Assembly: GCA_025462645.1 (NCBI GenBank)
Contig: JAOAPB010000077.1
Span: forward strand, 62,001-126,000
DNA: 64,000 nt
Origin: Edaphobacter sp.
GTDB lineage: Bacteria > Acidobacteriota > Terriglobia > Terriglobales > Acidobacteriaceae
Direction: 5' to 3'
The position numbers were made by a program, and so were the translations under genes. The notes below the pieces were generated by a model, which saw nothing but the letters and a program-made list of their open reading frames with translations, had not been told where the DNA came from and did no database searches. Below are positions 1 to 9,659 of this stretch, piece after piece; the first letter of the stretch is position 1, and each line of letters starts with the position of its first letter.

Positions 1-2
1 CT

Positions 3-71
3 GGCAGTAAATCGTGGACGAAGCCCGATTCGGAGATCGTGGAGGTGGTTGGGAAAGCCGTTGGCAGATAG
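3..71 (+). CDS. Possible C-terminal end of a gene entering from the left edge
   Basis: Frame 3 is open from the window edge to a TAG at 69-71, giving about 22 residues (ending VEVVGKAVGR). The composition is protein-like and the stop lies just before the convergent gene at 79. Nothing upstream is visible, so the product cannot be named and this could be a chance open stretch. Confidence 0.3.
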   Translation, partial: GSKSWTKPDSEIVEVVGKAVGR

Positions 72-78
72 GAGTGGG

Positions 79-951
79 CTAACCCTTATAGCCCATCCCA
101 GCAAGCACGCCACGCATATAGGCAAAGCTCTTGATTACACCTGGTAGGGGATTGTCAGGAAAGATCTCGTACTCCAGATCCACGTTGCCGGCGTAGCGCA
201 TAGCAATGAGAGTCTGGAAGATGTCGTGGATGGGCATGATTCCATCGCCTACGGCAACCTGGCTGTCCTTCTTTGTGGCTTCGGCGAGATCCTTCATGTG
301 AACGTCGAAGAGTCGGGGGCCGGCCTTGCGAAGCGATGTGACCACATCGGTTCCTGAGCGCATCGTATGGCCCACATCGATGCAGCAACCAATGCGCGGA
401 TCCATCTTGCCTACTGCGGCGAGTACGTCCAGCGGTGAAGGGAAGTTCTTGTCTTCGGGACCGTGGTTGTGGATGCCGACCCGGATGTTGTACTGCTTGA
501 TGAACTTCTCCAAGCGGGGAAGCACTTGATGGGTGGGAGCTCCGACGATCAGGGTTATACCGGCGGCTTTGCAATACTCGAATTTCTGCCGGATATCTTC
601 ATCCTCGTCTTTGTTGAAAGTGATCGTACCACCGGTGCTGAGCTTAAGGCCGGCTGCTCTATACTCTTCCGCGCGAGTCGCCACCTGATCGGCGGGAGTC
701 ATGGGTAGATGTATGTCTTTGACGTTCAGGTAGGGGGTTTTCAACTCCTTCATGAAGGAGATCAGGTGGGCCTGGTCGAAGTTTCGGAAGGTGTAACTCG
801 CGATACCAAGTCGGATAGGGGAAGTTGCGGACGAATGGCTGTCGTTCGCCACGGCTCCTCTTGTGGTGTTCGAAAGAAAAGCAGAGGCAGTAAGCATAGT
901 GCCTCCACGCAGCAGATCGCGGCGGGACATGGAAAGGTTCATGCTGCGCAT
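79..951 (-). CDS. Tat-exported sugar phosphate isomerase/epimerase-like protein (TIM barrel)
   Basis: About 290 aa. The N-terminus carries a twin-arginine motif (SRRDLLRGG) followed by a hydrophobic stretch, so it is probably exported folded by Tat. The mature part has the xylose isomerase-like TIM-barrel pattern: IRLGIASYTFRNF near the start, the metal-site-like segments GIHNHGPED and CIDVGHTMRSG, and FDVHMKDL near the C-terminal third. Such proteins usually act on sugars or inositol derivatives, but the substrate cannot be read here. The start is uncertain between ATG at 951, 942 and 930; no strong Shine-Dalgarno separates them. The open frame continues further upstream but lacks protein-like composition there. 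It is divergent from the large receptor at 1132, suggesting a shared promoter region and a shared role in carbohydrate use. Confidence 0.8.
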   Translation of the reverse strand: MRSMNLSMSRRDLLRGGTMLTASAFLSNTTRGAVANDSHSSATSPIRLGIASYTFRNFDQAHLISFMKELKTPYLNVKDIHLPMTPADQVATRAEEYRAAGLKLSTGGTITFNKDEDEDIRQKFEYCKAAGITLIVGAPTHQVLPRLEKFIKQYNIRVGIHNHGPEDKNFPSPLDVLAAVGKMDPRIGCCIDVGHTMRSGTDVVTSLRKAGPRLFDVHMKDLAEATKKDSQVAVGDGIMPIHDIFQTLIAMRYAGNVDLEYEIFPDNPLPGVIKSFAYMRGVLAGMGYKG

Positions 952-1131
952 ACTACCGTTGCTTACCAGTGGTCGTCCAGTTGAATTGTTTGAGCAAGGT
1001 GGAAAGCCATTAAGGAGAGGCCGCTTATTTTTGTTGACTAAATTTAAGCTTGCTGGTAGCGTTCGTTCGTTCTTCAAACTATAAGATCTGCCGGATTCCG
1101 TTTTAGGGAGTCCTTCTTTTGGAGGTTTCAC

Positions 1132-4100
1132 GTGATCGTTCGCAAGAGAGTCATTCCGCTCGTCCTCCTTCTTCTCCTGAGTTCGTCCCCCTTCACCTTT
1201 GGGCAGGCTGTCAGTGCAACTCTGCTCGGTACGGTCACGGATACTACGGGTGCAACCATCGCGAAGGCGAAGGTTACGGCTACTGAAACATCGACCGGCG
1301 CCATGCATGAATCAATTACGAATGACAGTGGAAACTATACCTTTCCAGATCTCCAGCCGGGTCGGTATGACGTCACCGTTGAGGCAAGCGGCTTCAAGAA
1401 GGAGACGCACCAGAATATTGACGTCCTGATCAACTCCTCCACTCGTGCGGAGTTCAATCTGGCAACGGGCAGTGTCACAGAGACGGTACTCGTCACGACA
1501 GCTCCTCCGCTGCTGCAGACGGACCGTGCCGATATCAGCACGAAGATCGAGGCAAAGCAGGTCGCGGACCTGCCGCTTGGGACTAATCGCAACTTTCAGT
1601 CGTTGCTCAATCTTGTGCCCGGAACGGCTCCGGCAACCTTTCAGCACTCACAGTTCTTCAATGCGCAGGGTGCACTGCAGACGCAGGTAAACGGCTTGCC
1701 TCGACAGGGGAACCTTTACCAGATTGAAGGTATCGACGACGATGAGCGCACCGGCTTGCTGCAGATCATCATCCCTCCGGCAGAGGCCATTCAGTCCGTC
1801 GATATCTCTACCAATAACTTCGAGGCTGAGTTGGGGCGCGCAACAGGCGCTGTCACCAATGTGATCCTCAAGTCGGGAACGAACTCGTTTCACGGATCGG
1901 TCTTTGAATTTATCCAAAATAGTGCCGTCAATGCCAAGTCGTACTTCGCAACGGGCCCGCTTGGACATCTTGCGTATAACTACTTCGGCGGTAGCATTGG
2001 CGGGCCTATCTGGAAGGACAAGGTGTTCTTCTTCGGAGATTATCTACGCACGACGGACCACGAGAAGCTGGCAAATACGTTCACGATTCCACCTCCGACG
2101 TTTTACACCCCTAATCCGCAGGGCTTTATCGATCTCAGTGCCCCTCTGAAATCGGACGGCACTGGACAGGTTTTCGATCCGACCACGGGCGACGGCGTGA
2201 CTAAGCATCGCACGCCCTTTGCCAATAACCAGATTCCCATCGGCAAGGTCAATCCTGTTTCGCTCCGAATACTGCAGGAGCTAGGGAAGGTGGCTCAACC
2301 GAATCAGAATCAGGCGAATATTGCATCTCCGCTAAACAACTATTTCGTCAACCTTCCTTTTACGAAGACAACGGACAGCTTCGATACAAAAGTCGATGTT
2401 GTGTTCAATGAGAGAAACCACCTGAGCGGGCGATACAGCTTTCAGCGAGTTGTCACGTTTCAGGCACCGGCGTTTGGGGCGTTCCTGGGCGGACCGGCGG
2501 GTGGCGGGGGATTCCAAGGTACAGGCAATCAGAAGTCCTATAGCGTTGGCGTTAATTACGACCATGTTTTTTCTCCTACGCTCTTCACAGAAGTGCGCGT
2601 CGGTGTAGCCCACCTTCGCAACAACGCGCAGCCCAGTGACTATGGTTCGAACGACGCGACAACGATTGGCGTTCCCGGTGTCAATATCAGCCAGTTCACC
2701 AGTGGACAGGTCGGCATCTTTATCGGCAACGGGATCTTCGGACAAACAGGACAAAACTATCCTTTGATTGGTTATTCCGCATCGATACCCTGGATACGGG
2801 GTGAGTCCAATATCGACTTCGTCAACAACTGGACCAAGGTGATCCGCAACCACACGGTAAAGGCTGGCGGAGACCTTCGGCGTGTCCGTGACGATCTTCT
2901 GCAGGATCAGACCTTCAGCCCTCGTGGAGCGTTTACGTTCTCGGAGCCTCAGACCTCGGACTCTGGAGCCAAAACCAATGTCGCAAATGACATTGCCAGT
3001 TTTTTACTCGATGTACCGAGCCAGGTGGGTCGCGACCTCAACACTTTTTTCCCGGCCTACCGGCAGTGGTGGTTCTTCGCGTTCGCCAGCGACAAATGGC
3101 AGGCGACTTCAAAGCTGACGGTGGATCTGGGGCTGCGGTGGGAGTTCTATCCACCAGCAACTCCGAAGATCGCGGGCGGTTTCTCGAACTACGATCCGGT
3201 CAATAACAACCTCGTTCTGGCTGGCCTCGGCAGCAACCCGTCCGATTTGGGAATGCAGACACGCTACAAGTACTTTGCACCGCGCACCGGTTTCGCATAT
3301 CGTGCCACGGATAACACCGTCATTCGTGGCGGGTTTGGCATCAGCTTTACCCCATTCCCCGACAATAACTACGCTTATAACTATCCTGTTCGGGCCAACA
3401 ACAGCTACCAGCCTGCAGGTGGTTCCTTCAGTCCGGCCGTGTTGGGGGATGGAGTAACGGTTGCCACCTTCCAGGCCGGCTTCCCCGCGCCTGTCCCAGT
3501 TGCCATCCCAGGCAATGGAATAATTCCAACAAATACAGCGAGCCTGGCTGCGCAGCAGTACTTTGTCGTTCCACAGAAGTATAAAAACCCTTACGTTGAA
3601 TCGTGGAATGTGGCTATACAGCAGGCATTGCCCGGCAGCATGTCGCTTCAGGTCGCCTACGTGGCAAATCACGGTGTGGGTATGGGCGCTAATCAGGATA
3701 TCAACAACCCCAGCTATTATGGCGGTGGGGCGGCATCGAAGCCGCAATACAACTGCAATGGATGTCCCTCTAACGTTCACCGGACCGCTTCTACCCAACA
3801 GATCTTTGTGCCGTTTTCGTCCAACTATCAGTCGCTACAGACGCAACTTAACAAACGATTTTCCAATGGGCTGGCCTTTACAACTGCCTTTACCTGGGGC
3901 AAAGGGCTGAACTATATGGATGGTGACGATGGCGGGGTAAAGTTCTTTATCAACCCACGTAGAAACTATGGACCTGCGGATTTCGACAGGCTACTGAACT
4001 ACGAACAGAGCTTTACGTATGAGTTGCCCTTCGGGCGTGGGCACAGCCATTTCAATACAGGGATTGCTGCAATTGCGCTCGGCGGCTGGCGGCTTTCGGG

Positions 4101-4602
4101 AATTGTATCGATAGTCTCCGGAACTCCTTTTACGGTCTATGCAAACGGCACGAGCCTCAACACACCGGGAACGGCACAGACCGCAAATCTTACCGGGCCG
4201 TACAAGGTCACTCACGGAATCGGTGCCAATACACATTGGTTCGATATCACCGCATTTACCCAGCCTAGCGGTTGCCCTCCTGCCCCTTCAGCCTGCACCC
4301 CGCAGAATGTCGGGCTTGGCAATACGGGAAGAAATCAGTTCCGCGGCCCCGGCTATATTCAAGACAATCTCTCGATATTCAAGAGTTTCCCCATTTTTCG
4401 CGAGGCTTCACTTGAGACTCGGCTAGAAGCATTCCAACTGAGCAATACACCGCAGTTCAACAATCCCAACAGCGGCAGTGGCAGTATTATCACGGCAAGC
4501 AACTTTGGCCAGGTTACGAGCACCCTGGGCAGCGGGCAGGGGAGCGTGAATGGAGTTGGTGGCGGTCGTTCTCTGCAGGCATCAGTGAAGATATTGTTCT
4601 AG
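1132..4602 (+). CDS. Oar-like TonB-dependent outer-membrane receptor
   Basis: 1156 aa with a GTG start preceded by GGAGG at 1121-1125. A Sec signal peptide (VIPLVLLLLLSSSPFTFGQA) is followed by a carboxypeptidase-regulatory-like beta-sandwich domain (about residues 28-115, LLGTVTDTTGATIAKAKV ... GNYTFPDLQPGRYDV). A plug-like region follows (QVNGLPRQGNLYQIEGID and GRATGAVTNVILKSGTN), then a long barrel ending in aromatic residues (SVKILF). This is the Oar-like organisation abundant in Acidobacteriota, where such receptors are thought to import large or complex substrates. Its neighbours on both sides are Tat-exported sugar isomerase-like proteins, so a carbohydrate ligand is the most likely inference; the ligand itself cannot be read. 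Confidence 0.9.
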   Translation: MIVRKRVIPLVLLLLLSSSPFTFGQAVSATLLGTVTDTTGATIAKAKVTATETSTGAMHESITNDSGNYTFPDLQPGRYDVTVEASGFKKETHQNIDVLINSSTRAEFNLATGSVTETVLVTTAPPLLQTDRADISTKIEAKQVADLPLGTNRNFQSLLNLVPGTAPATFQHSQFFNAQGALQTQVNGLPRQGNLYQIEGIDDDERTGLLQIIIPPAEAIQSVDISTNNFEAELGRATGAVTNVILKSGTNSFHGSVFEFIQNSAVNAKSYFATGPLGHLAYNYFGGSIGGPIWKDKVFFFGDYLRTTDHEKLANTFTIPPPTFYTPNPQGFIDLSAPLKSDGTGQVFDPTTGDGVTKHRTPFANNQIPIGKVNPVSLRILQELGKVAQPNQNQANIASPLNNYFVNLPFTKTTDSFDTKVDVVFNERNHLSGRYSFQRVVTFQAPAFGAFLGGPAGGGGFQGTGNQKSYSVGVNYDHVFSPTLFTEVRVGVAHLRNNAQPSDYGSNDATTIGVPGVNISQFTSGQVGIFIGNGIFGQTGQNYPLIGYSASIPWIRGESNIDFVNNWTKVIRNHTVKAGGDLRRVRDDLLQDQTFSPRGAFTFSEPQTSDSGAKTNVANDIASFLLDVPSQVGRDLNTFFPAYRQWWFFAFASDKWQATSKLTVDLGLRWEFYPPATPKIAGGFSNYDPVNNNLVLAGLGSNPSDLGMQTRYKYFAPRTGFAYRATDNTVIRGGFGISFTPFPDNNYAYNYPVRANNSYQPAGGSFSPAVLGDGVTVATFQAGFPAPVPVAIPGNGIIPTNTASLAAQQYFVVPQKYKNPYVESWNVAIQQALPGSMSLQVAYVANHGVGMGANQDINNPSYYGGGAASKPQYNCNGCPSNVHRTASTQQIFVPFSSNYQSLQTQLNKRFSNGLAFTTAFTWGKGLNYMDGDDGGVKFFINPRRNYGPADFDRLLNYEQSFTYELPFGRGHSHFNTGIAAIALGGWRLSGIVSIVSGTPFTVYANGTSLNTPGTAQTANLTGPYKVTHGIGANTHWFDITAFTQPSGCPPAPSACTPQNVGLGNTGRNQFRGPGYIQDNLSIFKSFPIFREASLETRLEAFQLSNTPQFNNPNSGSGSIITASNFGQVTSTLGSGQGSVNGVGGGRSLQASVKILF

Positions 4603-4618
4603 CTTTGAGGTTCGGCGG

Positions 4619-4649
4619 CACTGGCTCCTCTACTGTGGAGGAGCCAGTG
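4619..4649 (+). terminator. Hairpin after the TonB-dependent receptor gene
   Basis: A 12-bp stem (CACTGGCTCCTC pairing with GAGGAGCCAGTG) closes a 7-nt loop 16 nt after the receptor stop codon. It is followed by TTGCTTTATCC rather than a pure T tract. It probably reduces read-through into the isomerase gene at 4710. Confidence 0.6.
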
Positions 4650-4709
4650 TTGCTTTATCCTGAAACAGGATTCAATCCAATCTGGCGAAGACTTACAAAT
4701 AGGAGCAAC

Positions 4710-5678
4710 ATGCAAGGTTTTTCGAGACGCAGTTTTCTCGCTGGCGCAGGGATGGCGGCTGCCGCGTGCGCTACACGGCCGCTCTTCGGCGCCATCACTT
4801 CAAAGTCTCCCTTTAAAGTCGCCGTCATCACCGACGAGATATCGCAGGACTTCGATCACGCATGCTCTGTAGCGTCGAAAGAGTTTGGCATGGAGTGGGT
4901 CGAACTCCGCGGCATGTGGAAGAAGAGCCTGCAGGATCTGACCGATTCCGAAGTAGTCGATGCCTTGAAGATTCTCTCCAAATACAATCTGCGCGTGACG
5001 GATATCGCCAGCCCCCTGTTCAAGGTGGACTGGCCTGGAGCGCCGCGGTCGACGCATAGCCCGAAGAAGGATACGTTCGGCGCGGAGAACACCTTCAAGG
5101 AACAGGATGTCGTGCTCGAGAAGAGTATCGCGCTGGCGAAGCAGTTCAAGACGGACAAGGTGAGATGCTTCGATTTCTGGCGGTTGGATGATGCCACGCC
5201 TTATCGTGAGGCCATCGACCGGAAGCTGGAAGTGGCGGCCAACACCTGCGGGAAGCAGGGAGTACTGCTCGTTCTGGAGAACGAGTTTGCCTGCAATACA
5301 GCGACCGGCAGAGAGGCAGCCCGGACATTAGGCGCTGTGAAGTCGCCGCATCTCGCGCTGAACTGGGATGCAGGCAATGCGGTGATGCGAGGGGAGTTTG
5401 ATGCCTACCCTGTCGCCTGGAATTTACTTCCGAAGCATCGGATTCGCCACTGCCATGTGAAGAACGCGGTGAAGGATGCCAGTGGCAAGGTGGAATGGTC
5501 TCCGGTGGGCACGGGGATTATCGACTGGGCGGCACAGTTCCGCGACCTGGCAAAGGCTGGATACCGGGACGCCGTAAGCCTCGAGACACACTGGCATGGC
5601 GCTTTGACTCCAGAGGAGTCTACGCGTCAGAGCTGGGCAGGGATGAAGCAGGCACTAAAGGATTCAGCGAGCCTATAA
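4710..5678 (+). CDS. Tat-exported sugar phosphate isomerase/epimerase-like protein
   Basis: About 322 aa. The start at 4710 is chosen because AGGAG lies at 4701-4705 and the protein then opens with a twin-arginine signal (MQGFSRRSFLAGAGMAAAA). The mature part is an AP-endonuclease-2/xylose-isomerase TIM barrel: FKVAVITDEISQDF at the first strand, LLVLENEFACNT, LALNWDAGNAV and RIRHCHVKNAV at later strands, and AVSLETHWHG at the end; several acidic and histidine residues are placed as metal ligands in the family. It is distantly related to the protein at 79-951. The substrate is unknown. It follows the receptor in the same direction after a hairpin, so it may be transcribed partly with it. Confidence 0.83.
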   Translation: MQGFSRRSFLAGAGMAAAACATRPLFGAITSKSPFKVAVITDEISQDFDHACSVASKEFGMEWVELRGMWKKSLQDLTDSEVVDALKILSKYNLRVTDIASPLFKVDWPGAPRSTHSPKKDTFGAENTFKEQDVVLEKSIALAKQFKTDKVRCFDFWRLDDATPYREAIDRKLEVAANTCGKQGVLLVLENEFACNTATGREAARTLGAVKSPHLALNWDAGNAVMRGEFDAYPVAWNLLPKHRIRHCHVKNAVKDASGKVEWSPVGTGIIDWAAQFRDLAKAGYRDAVSLETHWHGALTPEESTRQSWAGMKQALKDSASL

Positions 5679-5716
5679 GCCTTGGAGACAATCGACGACT
5701 GTGAATATTTCCAAGA

Positions 5717-6955
5717 CTACTCAAAGGTCTCGTCGCCCGTTGGCTCGTAAAGGGGGACGGAGTTCATCGTGTGCCGCAGTTTCGAGAGCTCTGCATACAT
5801 CCGACGCCTCGCCCGGCTTTGATTGCCCAGGGGACGGTGCTCAGGGATGCAGTGCCACGGATTGTAGGAGAGCTGTTTGGCGAAATCCATCTGCGCCGGC
5901 GAGTTGAACTTTTGCTGCGGTATACGCAGCGTTGCCGCCGATATGCGAGGTGAAAGCTTCTCCGGCCAAAGGACAGCGTTGTTCTCAATGGGCATCAGAT
6001 GAGCATCCGTCTGTAGCTGAAGACGGACATCGAACTCCACGTCTTCTTTCGCCAGCATGGCCACCATAGCATCGCGCAGATAGTCGTCCGGCGGCCGCAG
6101 TGGAAGCCGCGGTATGGGGGTTCGTTTCGTCGACTTCGGCCAGATGGAGTACTGCATCGCTTGCCCTTCTCCCAGGAGATACGGAACGCAGCTAAAATAG
6201 GGAGCTTCGAACGGACTGCTCTGCGTTTTGATCCAAAGCCCCTGCATAATCAAGTCCAGTACATGATGCCGATGCCTGTTAAGGAAGTAGAAGATCTGCG
6301 CGTTCTTCAGGCTCTCTACTTGCAACTGTGCATTGGACGGCGTGTCTGGCGTTACGAAGGTTGGAGGTGAGACGCCGAACATATCCTGCGTGAACTTCTC
6401 CTCTTCCATCAGCTTCAGTCCGGGCACCCCCATCAGCTTGATGCTGATGCTCATAAAGCCCACATCCTCGATGTCGGGGGTAATGTAAGGACCGGGTCCG
6501 GAAAACCGCACCCATGCACGGTATGTCCGAGGCTCTGCGTAGATGCCGTGGCGGAGGTTCGCCGGGAGACTATCGTGAACCGTAAACTCGCCGCGTACGA
6601 TGCCGTGAGTCTTTGTATTACCGCCTCGTTGGAACCCTCCTGGTTTCCAAAGATCCCGCATCTGCGCCTGAAAGCTGGCGATGATCGAGTCGATGTACGC
6701 CTCTTCATCCGGTAGCGGCTTCTCCTCGGCGATCTTCAAGCCTTCGTCCGGGCGGTTGCGATTGATTAGAGCCGTCACTATATTCGCTATTCGATCGCGA
6801 AGCAGGGCATCGAATGCCGGACGTATAAATGGGTCGAACCTGCTCTCAAGGTGGACGAGCTTCGTCAGGGTATTACTTACCAGATTCAAAAATGGCGAGC
6901 CGGTATTGGCCTTAGGTTGCGGTCGGCTGACGTTCGAATTGACTGGCGTCGTCAT
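5717..6955 (-). CDS. Catalase-family haem protein (short, non-canonical)
   Basis: 412 aa, ATG at 6955 overlapping the upstream stop as ATGA, so the two genes are probably translationally coupled. Catalase-fold marks are visible: a distal-histidine region (KTHGIVRGEF, His117), the conserved VRFS strand (residues 149-152), and a C-terminal segment NPWHCIPEHRPLGNQSRARRR (about 365-385) that I associate with short bacterial catalase-family proteins. The usual proximal tyrosine motif (R-x-F-x-Y-x-D-T) of true catalases is not seen. The function may therefore be peroxidase-, hydroperoxide-lyase- or allene-oxide-synthase-like rather than H2O2 dismutation. There is no signal peptide. It lies in the left arm of a divergent redox cluster with GMC oxidoreductase and DyP peroxidase genes. 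Confidence 0.8.
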   Translation of the reverse strand: MTTPVNSNVSRPQPKANTGSPFLNLVSNTLTKLVHLESRFDPFIRPAFDALLRDRIANIVTALINRNRPDEGLKIAEEKPLPDEEAYIDSIIASFQAQMRDLWKPGGFQRGGNTKTHGIVRGEFTVHDSLPANLRHGIYAEPRTYRAWVRFSGPGPYITPDIEDVGFMSISIKLMGVPGLKLMEEEKFTQDMFGVSPPTFVTPDTPSNAQLQVESLKNAQIFYFLNRHRHHVLDLIMQGLWIKTQSSPFEAPYFSCVPYLLGEGQAMQYSIWPKSTKRTPIPRLPLRPPDDYLRDAMVAMLAKEDVEFDVRLQLQTDAHLMPIENNAVLWPEKLSPRISAATLRIPQQKFNSPAQMDFAKQLSYNPWHCIPEHRPLGNQSRARRRMYAELSKLRHTMNSVPLYEPTGDETFE

Positions 6956-7392
6956 GCGCCGGGAAACTGCAGTGCAAAGTGGATGGTCTTCTTCTTGTCC
7001 CAGAACACGAGTCCCAGGTACATCTCTGAGCCAATCTGGCGGATCTCGTCGCGAATGTGTTTGGCCACTAACGATGTCTGTGAGTAATCCAGCACAATAC
7101 ACTCCTTGTTATCGAATAAGCTTGCGTCCTTGTAGACTTGGGCGACAATCGCGTTCAGACCAAAGGCGAGGATGCGGTTTCTCAGGGTCCCATGCGCCGC
7201 ATCGAAGCTTTTCCCTTGCCAGGTAAAGGTATTGATCAGGGATGCGATCTCTGACGTAAAGGGCGTGCCGGCGGCGATGATGGCGGTCCCCTGGGCTTCG
7301 CCGTCGGGAATGTCTCCCGAAGGACTGGCTGAGAAGAGGTCGTCGAGCTCCTTTTCGGACATGGACAGAAGCTGCTGTACGGTATACACCAT
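6952..7392 (-). CDS. Small conserved protein of unknown function, paralogue A
   Basis: 146 aa, cytoplasmic (no signal or membrane segment). I recognise no named family. It is clearly paralogous to the gene at 9660-10091, sharing the blocks QLLSM, GEAxGTAI, FTWQGKxFDAA, LRNRILxFGLNAIVA, KECxVLDYSxTS, IRDEIR and IHFAL over nearly the whole length. The conserved VLDYSxTSxVAxxIRDEIR segment suggests a folded enzyme-like or ligand-binding domain, but no catalytic motif is evident. It is first in the left operon and overlaps the catalase-like gene by 4 nt. One copy sits in each arm of the divergent cluster. Confidence 0.8.
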   Translation of the reverse strand: MVYTVQQLLSMSEKELDDLFSASPSGDIPDGEAQGTAIIAAGTPFTSEIASLINTFTWQGKSFDAAHGTLRNRILAFGLNAIVAQVYKDASLFDNKECIVLDYSQTSLVAKHIRDEIRQIGSEMYLGLVFWDKKKTIHFALQFPGA

Positions 7393-7524
7393 GTTTCAGT
7401 CTCCTCGACGCATCGATGCGTCGTATCGGATTCGGAGTTGAGCAGATGATGAAGGGACCCTAAGATTATCGCCCACTATGATCGCAAGGCGGGTTTTTGT
7501 CAATGAAGAAGAATCGCTGAGTGT

Positions 7525-9486
7525 GTGACCGTAGTCAGTCGGTACTGCGTAAGGCTAGGATTGGATGCACTAAAGAGTATTGGAGAAGCACGATTGATTG
7601 GTGGAGAACGACAGAGTGCCGAGTACATCGTTGTGGGTTCTGGTGCCGGCGGCGGAACGCTGGCCGCGCGACTCGCCGAATCCGGCAGAACTGTGCTGCT
7701 GCTCGAAGCCGGGGGAGATCCCAAAGATGCCACGGAGCAGACACTGCCGGTACCTCCCAGTGGAGGACTTCCAAATGAGTACGATGTACCCGTCTTCCAC
7801 GGATTTGCTTCAGAGAATGATGCATTGAAATGGGACTTCTTCGTGCGCCACTACGACGACGATGCACAACAACGTCTAGATCCAAAATATATCGAGACGG
7901 TTGATGGGAGACGGGTGGATGGCGTGTTGTATCCGCGTGCGGGGACGCTGGGGGGATGTACTGCGCACAATGCGATGATCCTTGTCTATCCGCATAATTC
8001 TGATTGGGACCATATTGCTGAATTGACCGGAGATGGATCGTGGCGCGCGGAGAAGATGCGGCGATACTTCGAGCGACTGGAGAACTGCCGGCACCGTAAA
8101 GTCCATCGATGGCTTGCGAAGCTGGGCTATAACCCAACCAGACATGGCTGGAAGGGATGGTTGCATACAGAGCAGGCGATTCCCGAGTCTGCGCTGTTGG
8201 ATGGAAGCCTGGTGAGAACAATCGTTGAGTCCGCCTGGGTGGCCTTCAAAAATGCGGGTAGCAAACGCGATCACCTTCGCTGGCTATTCAAGGGAGCTCT
8301 CGACCCGAACGACTGGCGGTTGGTGAAGGAGAGTGCGGGAGGGGTACGCTATACGCCACTGACCACTCGCAACCATGCGCGAATGGGATCAAGAGAGCGG
8401 GTACTTGAAGTGGCGGAGAGGTATCCGGGGCGGCTGCACGTTGAACTGAATGCGCTCGCGACCAGGGTTCTGTTCGATGAAGAGAATCGTGCCGTTGGCG
8501 TGGAATATATGAAGGGTAAGAATATGTACCGTGCGCATCCTGTTCCCAGCCGGGAGATGGGGGAGCTGCGAACGGCTTATGCAACACGCGAGGTGATCCT
8601 TGCGGGAGGGACGTTCAATACGCCACAGCTGTTGATGCTCTCCGGTATCGGGCCGGCGGAGCAACTTGCCAGACACAACATCACTCTTCGCGTAGAACTA
8701 CCCGGCGTCGGAAAAAATCTGCAGGATCGTTATGAGGTGCCTGTTGTGAATCGAATGAACTTCTCCCAGTGGGAGATCTTCAAGGGAGCACGATTTGCCC
8801 AAGGGGATCCGCAGTTCGAGCAATGGCGGCAAAGTCGCGATGGAGCCTATACCACCAATGGCGGCGTGCTGACAGCGTTCAGGCGCTCCTTTCCTGAGCG
8901 GGACGTTCCAGATATCTTCTGTCTCGCGCTTCTCGGACTCTTCCGCGGTTATTTCCCCAGTTATTCTGCGCTCTTCGCAGATAATCTCAACTACCTCACA
9001 TGGGTCGTGCTCAAGGCTCACACCAACAACTGCGCTGGTGAAGTTACGCTCCGCTCCGCCGATCCGCGGGATGTGCCGTCTATCAACTTTCGATATTTTG
9101 AGGAAGGTAGTGACACCCAGGGAGAAGATCTCGACGCGGTGGTGGAAGGCATACGGTTTGTCCGCAAGATTACGCAGCACTTCAAGGACAACAGGCTGAT
9201 CTCCGAGGAAGAGTTGCCAGGCGATCATGTACAGACAGATGAAGACCTGAAGACTTTCGTTCGCCAGCATGCCTGGGGGCATCACGCTTCGTCTACCTGT
9301 GCGATTGGGCCTCGTGAACGGAATGGCGTTTTGCGGAGCGATTTCAGTGTGTACGGAACTCTGGGGCTGCGCGTAGTGGATGCGTCCGTGTTTCCTCGCA
9401 TCCCCGGATTTTTTATTACGAGTGCGATTTATATGATCGCGGAGAAGGCAGCCGAGGTGATTCTCGAGGGCACTATGCAGCGGTAG
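7525..9486 (+). CDS. GMC-family FAD-dependent oxidoreductase
   Basis: 653 aa from the most upstream GTG. The N-terminal dinucleotide fold is clear (YIVVGSGAGGGTLAARLAE, about residues 34-52), followed by LLLEAGGDP. A second GMC signature is PRAGTLGGCTAHNAM. The middle holds the family segment REVILAGGTFNTPQLLMLSGIGP. The C-terminus has WGHHASSTCAIGP with the catalytic histidine and LRVVDASVFPRIPGFF. GMC enzymes oxidise alcohols, sugars or sterols and pass electrons to O2 or a cytochrome; the substrate is not readable. There is no signal peptide, so it is presumably cytoplasmic unless co-exported. The exact start is uncertain because the first 30 residues have no obvious Shine-Dalgarno before them. 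It heads the right arm of the divergent cluster. Confidence 0.9.
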   Translation: MTVVSRYCVRLGLDALKSIGEARLIGGERQSAEYIVVGSGAGGGTLAARLAESGRTVLLLEAGGDPKDATEQTLPVPPSGGLPNEYDVPVFHGFASENDALKWDFFVRHYDDDAQQRLDPKYIETVDGRRVDGVLYPRAGTLGGCTAHNAMILVYPHNSDWDHIAELTGDGSWRAEKMRRYFERLENCRHRKVHRWLAKLGYNPTRHGWKGWLHTEQAIPESALLDGSLVRTIVESAWVAFKNAGSKRDHLRWLFKGALDPNDWRLVKESAGGVRYTPLTTRNHARMGSRERVLEVAERYPGRLHVELNALATRVLFDEENRAVGVEYMKGKNMYRAHPVPSREMGELRTAYATREVILAGGTFNTPQLLMLSGIGPAEQLARHNITLRVELPGVGKNLQDRYEVPVVNRMNFSQWEIFKGARFAQGDPQFEQWRQSRDGAYTTNGGVLTAFRRSFPERDVPDIFCLALLGLFRGYFPSYSALFADNLNYLTWVVLKAHTNNCAGEVTLRSADPRDVPSINFRYFEEGSDTQGEDLDAVVEGIRFVRKITQHFKDNRLISEEELPGDHVQTDEDLKTFVRQHAWGHHASSTCAIGPRERNGVLRSDFSVYGTLGLRVVDASVFPRIPGFFITSAIYMIAEKAAEVILEGTMQR

Positions 9487-9659
9487 CCAGTTACCCTTTG
9501 GCAAGCTGCCGTTGACAAGGCCGAGGTGCGGTTATATCGTCTCATTTCATATCTAGAACCGGGCCCCTGGTACTGCACGAACTAATAGCAGTGGACGTAG
9601 ATCTCCGTGCTGAGTAAAGACTGACTAAAACAATAAAAATTTTCGAGGCACAGGTGGCC

